Of a stretch of 64,000 nt of DNA, positions 62,422 through 64,000 are shown in pieces. The stretch spans positions 9,957,671-10,021,670 of the forward strand of contig NC_087064.1 in assembly GCF_963678635.1 (NCBI RefSeq). Reading direction: 5' to 3'. The notes beneath the pieces were generated by a model. That model searched no databases. It was not told the DNA's origin and was given only the letters and a program-made list of their open reading frames with translations. This DNA is from Symsagittifera roscoffensis (lineage: Eukaryota > Xenacoelomorpha > Acoela > Convolutidae). Within the stretch, counting starts at the first letter, position 1, and each line of letters opens with the position of its first letter. A program made the translations under genes and the position numbers.

Positions 62422-63332
62422 CCCGGGTCGAGATCCCGCTCAAAAACCGCTCAAGATTTGAGCGGTTTGAGCGGTTTTCCAGCAAGATTTGAGCGGTTTG
62501 AGCGGTTTGGGCGGTTTTTTTGGAAAAATCGCTCAAACCGCTCAAATCTTGCTTAAAAAACCGCTCAAAAACCGCTCATTTCTTGCGGTGATTTTTGAAT
62601 GGTTTTTCAAGCAAGATTTGAGCGGTTTTTGAGCGGTTTTTGAGCGGTCTTCCCGGGTCGAGGTCCCAGACTCATGTCCATACTTTCGCGACAAAACTTT
62701 GGCATGTCCAGACTTTCCAGACCAAAATTAGGCATGTCCAGGCTTTGGCGACCAAAACATGGCATTTCCAGACTTTTGCGACCATGATGGCTTTTGCGTT
62801 CTAAATTTGGGAGTTTCCCTGGAGCTTAAAAAAATTAATTTATGTAGGGGCGGATTTAGCAGGGGGGGGGGGCAGTGGGGGGGGGGGGATGCGGACGTTT
62901 TCCTTCAGGTAACTGTATTAAGCTAAATGATAAACTAATGAAACTTTAAAATACAAAACGCTACAGATGGTTGTATAAAAACAAAATCGTATTTTTCCCA
63001 TTTATATTGGCTTCGCTGCGCGACATTAGTTTCAAGGCAGCATGGCCTAACGGATAAGGCGTCTGACTTCTAATCCGAAGATTGGGGGTTGGAATCCCTC
63101 TGTGGTCGACTTTTTATTATTAAATCTTGCGCGGTTTTTGAGCGGTTTTTTTAGATAAACCGCTCAAAACCGTTCAAATCTTGCGCGGTTTTTGAGCGGT
63201 TTTTTTAGATAAACCGTTCAAAAACCGCTCAAACCGCTCATTTTGAAGCAAGATTTTGAGCGTAATTGTCTAAAAAAACCGCTCAAACCGATCAAATCTT
63301 GCTTCAAATTAGGTGAAAAATCTCGACTCGGG
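62422..63332. mobile_element. 911-bp TA-inserted inverted-repeat element (MITE-like)
   Basis: Ends CCCGGGTCGAGAT and ATCTCGACTCGGG form a 13-base inverted repeat with one mismatch, and TA flanks both sides, as in Tc1/mariner-type insertions. The uninterrupted E3 LTR at 34181-34182 shows the empty site with a single TA. The inside holds inverted arrays of GAGCGGTTTTT (62440-62650 and 63130-63300), a second copy of the end sequence (CCCGGGTCGAGGTCCC at about 62652), four ~38-bp repeats around GGCATGTCCAGACTTT (62670-62790), a G-run (62861-62889) and a tRNA-like sequence. No transposase ORF. Confidence 0.85.
63036..63108 (+). tRNA. tRNA-Arg(TCT)-like sequence, probably degenerate
   Basis: 73 bases fold as a cloverleaf: acceptor GGCAGCA/TGTGGTC (one mismatch and two G-T pairs), D stem GCCT/AGGC, anticodon stem TCTGA/TCCGA (one mismatch) with loop CTTCTAA giving anticodon TCT, and T arm GGGGG-TTGGAAT-CCCTC. 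The T loop has G where nearly all tRNAs have C (TTCGAAT), which also damages the Pol III B box. A TTTTT terminator follows at 63111-63115. It lies inside the TA-flanked mobile element, so it is more likely a captured or SINE-like tRNA relic than a working gene. Confidence 0.5.
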
Positions 63333-63376
63333 TATTCTCAGAGGTTACTGTGGCAGCAGTACTACACGGTACCACA

Positions 63377-63381
63377 TCATA
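63377..63381. other. E3 target-site duplication, right copy
   Basis: TCATA, identical to 33961-33965. Confidence 0.9.
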
Positions 63382-63674
63382 GTATCCGTCCTCTAAACGC
63401 AGAAGTTTTTTCAACGTACTCATACCTATAAATTTGCCTAATTATACGTTATGTGTGAAATCTTCCGAAAAACTAGGATAGTAAAGTTTGATTTCATGAG
63501 GAGGGAAATAGTGATCAGCCGGACCAGTAATGGCTCAAACCGAACACTAATTACCAAACAAGTACTCAACATTTGAAGAAAAAAAAACTGTTGTTTTATG
63601 AAAATTCATACTTTTTGACATCTGTACTTAATGGACCGTCGCCTTATTTCGAAGCTGAAAGATAACAAAAAAAT
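63382..63674. other. Right flank of E3, nothing recognised
   Basis: AT-rich DNA without ORF or repeat. Confidence 0.5.
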
Positions 63675-63985
63675 TTTGGCAAGGGGCGGATTCGACGCCT
63701 GCCGACCCAAAGGTTCCTCTTTTGGTACTATACTTTAAGACTTCAGCTTTTGGCTGACCGACTATAAATTATATACGAACTTTGAGGGGAAGCGTGCGCC
63801 GAAAAACATCTTTTTTGGCCTTTTTTGAAATTTCACCTGCGGTCGAAAGGGGTCTTTATAGCGATTCACGAGAGCACAGAAAAATAATCTGGTTGACCAA
63901 AAAAGTCGAAGTTTTCGAAAACTTTTTTAAAAATCTGTCAGACCACCCCCACCGAGAAATTCCACCCCTGGCTTGGTCTAATTTC
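63675..63985. repeat. Dispersed ~340-bp repeat, copy 3
   Basis: Same block order as 33004-33365: GCCTGCCGACCCAAAGG, CTGACCGACT, TTTGAGGGGAAGCG, CACCTGCGGTCGAAA, GGTTGACC and a C-rich end followed by CCACCCCTGG. It is more diverged than copies 1 and 2. Confidence 0.6.
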
Positions 63986-64000
63986 CATATGGCAGTTTAG

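Larger units (their letters stand above)
33966..63376 (-). mobile_element. Element E3: young Gypsy-like LTR retrotransposon, interrupted twice
   Basis: Minus-strand element with 259-bp LTRs (33966-34224 and 62205-63376, the latter split by a 911-bp insertion plus a 2-bp duplication) and a perfect TCATA target duplication. Subtracting the insertion gives the second LTR exactly 259 bp. Gag-PR-RT occupies 62205-59248, RNase H is cut by E4 at 59206/37822, and RNase H end plus integrase continue from 37821 to 34319. I see only one mismatch between the LTRs, so the insertion is recent. It is a different lineage from E1, E2 and E4: DTGS protease, FLDD in RT, and short LTRs. Confidence 0.95.
62205..63376 (-). 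repeat. E3 5' LTR, split by a TA-flanked insertion
   Basis: LTR sequence is at 62205-62421 and 63335-63376, with one TA copy of the duplication on each side of 62422-63332. Removing the insertion and one TA leaves 259 bp, equal to the other LTR. The insertion lies inside the promoter LTR and probably inactivates transcription. Confidence 0.93.

Overview
This is a eukaryotic window with no recognisable host protein-coding gene. Almost everything interpretable in it is transposable-element DNA. The organism is a metazoan, probably a nematode. That guess rests on short TTTTCAG-type 3' splice-site signals, very AT-rich unique DNA and the element types; no host gene confirms it.

Layout. (1) 385-~18490, + strand: element E1, a decayed Ty3/Gypsy-like LTR retrotransposon. 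It has a 5' LTR (385-1288), a long leader with a minisatellite, a broken gag, a readable protease, RT/RNase H with many stops, a 1.5-kb tandem duplication in the pol linker, integrase, a macro-like domain and a remnant of a third ORF. (2) ~18074-26133, + strand: element E2, a second decayed relative joined to E1 through a chimeric LTR and truncated inside integrase. (3) 26134-33960: AT-rich DNA with old diverged repeats, a 1.7-kb inverted-repeat element flanked by 10-bp duplications (28996-30696), a ~0.5-kb MITE-like inverted repeat (31068-31563) and a tandem pair of a dispersed ~340-bp repeat. (4) 33966-63376, - strand: element E3, a young Gypsy-like element with 259-bp LTRs and a perfect 5-bp target duplication (TCATA). 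Its RNase H domain is interrupted by element E4 (37822-58485, - strand, with an extra truncated E4 end reaching 59206). Its 5' LTR is interrupted by a 911-bp inverted-repeat element (62422-63332) with a TA duplication, which carries a degenerate tRNA-Arg-like sequence. (5) 63382-64000: flank containing a third copy of the dispersed ~340-bp repeat.

The most interesting object is E4 (the same family as E1 and E2). It has 916-bp LTRs that look almost identical, so it is young. It encodes a short Gag N-terminal ORF (54585-55223), an uninterrupted 2,007-residue Pol (48556-54579) and a 2,959-residue third ORF (39168-48047). Pol reads protease, RT, RNase H, a long linker, integrase, a GPY/F-like module and, at the C-terminus, what looks like a TARG1-like macro (ADP-ribose binding/hydrolase) domain. 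The third ORF carries a complete SGNH/GDSL hydrolase catalytic set, a second degenerate SGNH-like domain about 430 residues later, a coiled coil, a cysteine cluster and a C-terminal module that E1 also keeps. E4 lacks the Gag capsid and zinc-knuckle region that E1 and E2 retain. It therefore looks non-autonomous for Gag but otherwise coding-competent, and may depend on relatives. An LTR retrotransposon combining an ADP-ribose-type macro domain with tandem SGNH domains is the best candidate here for an undescribed system.

General limits: alignments were made by eye, identities are approximate, and domain names rest on visible motifs and remembered family patterns, not on database searches.
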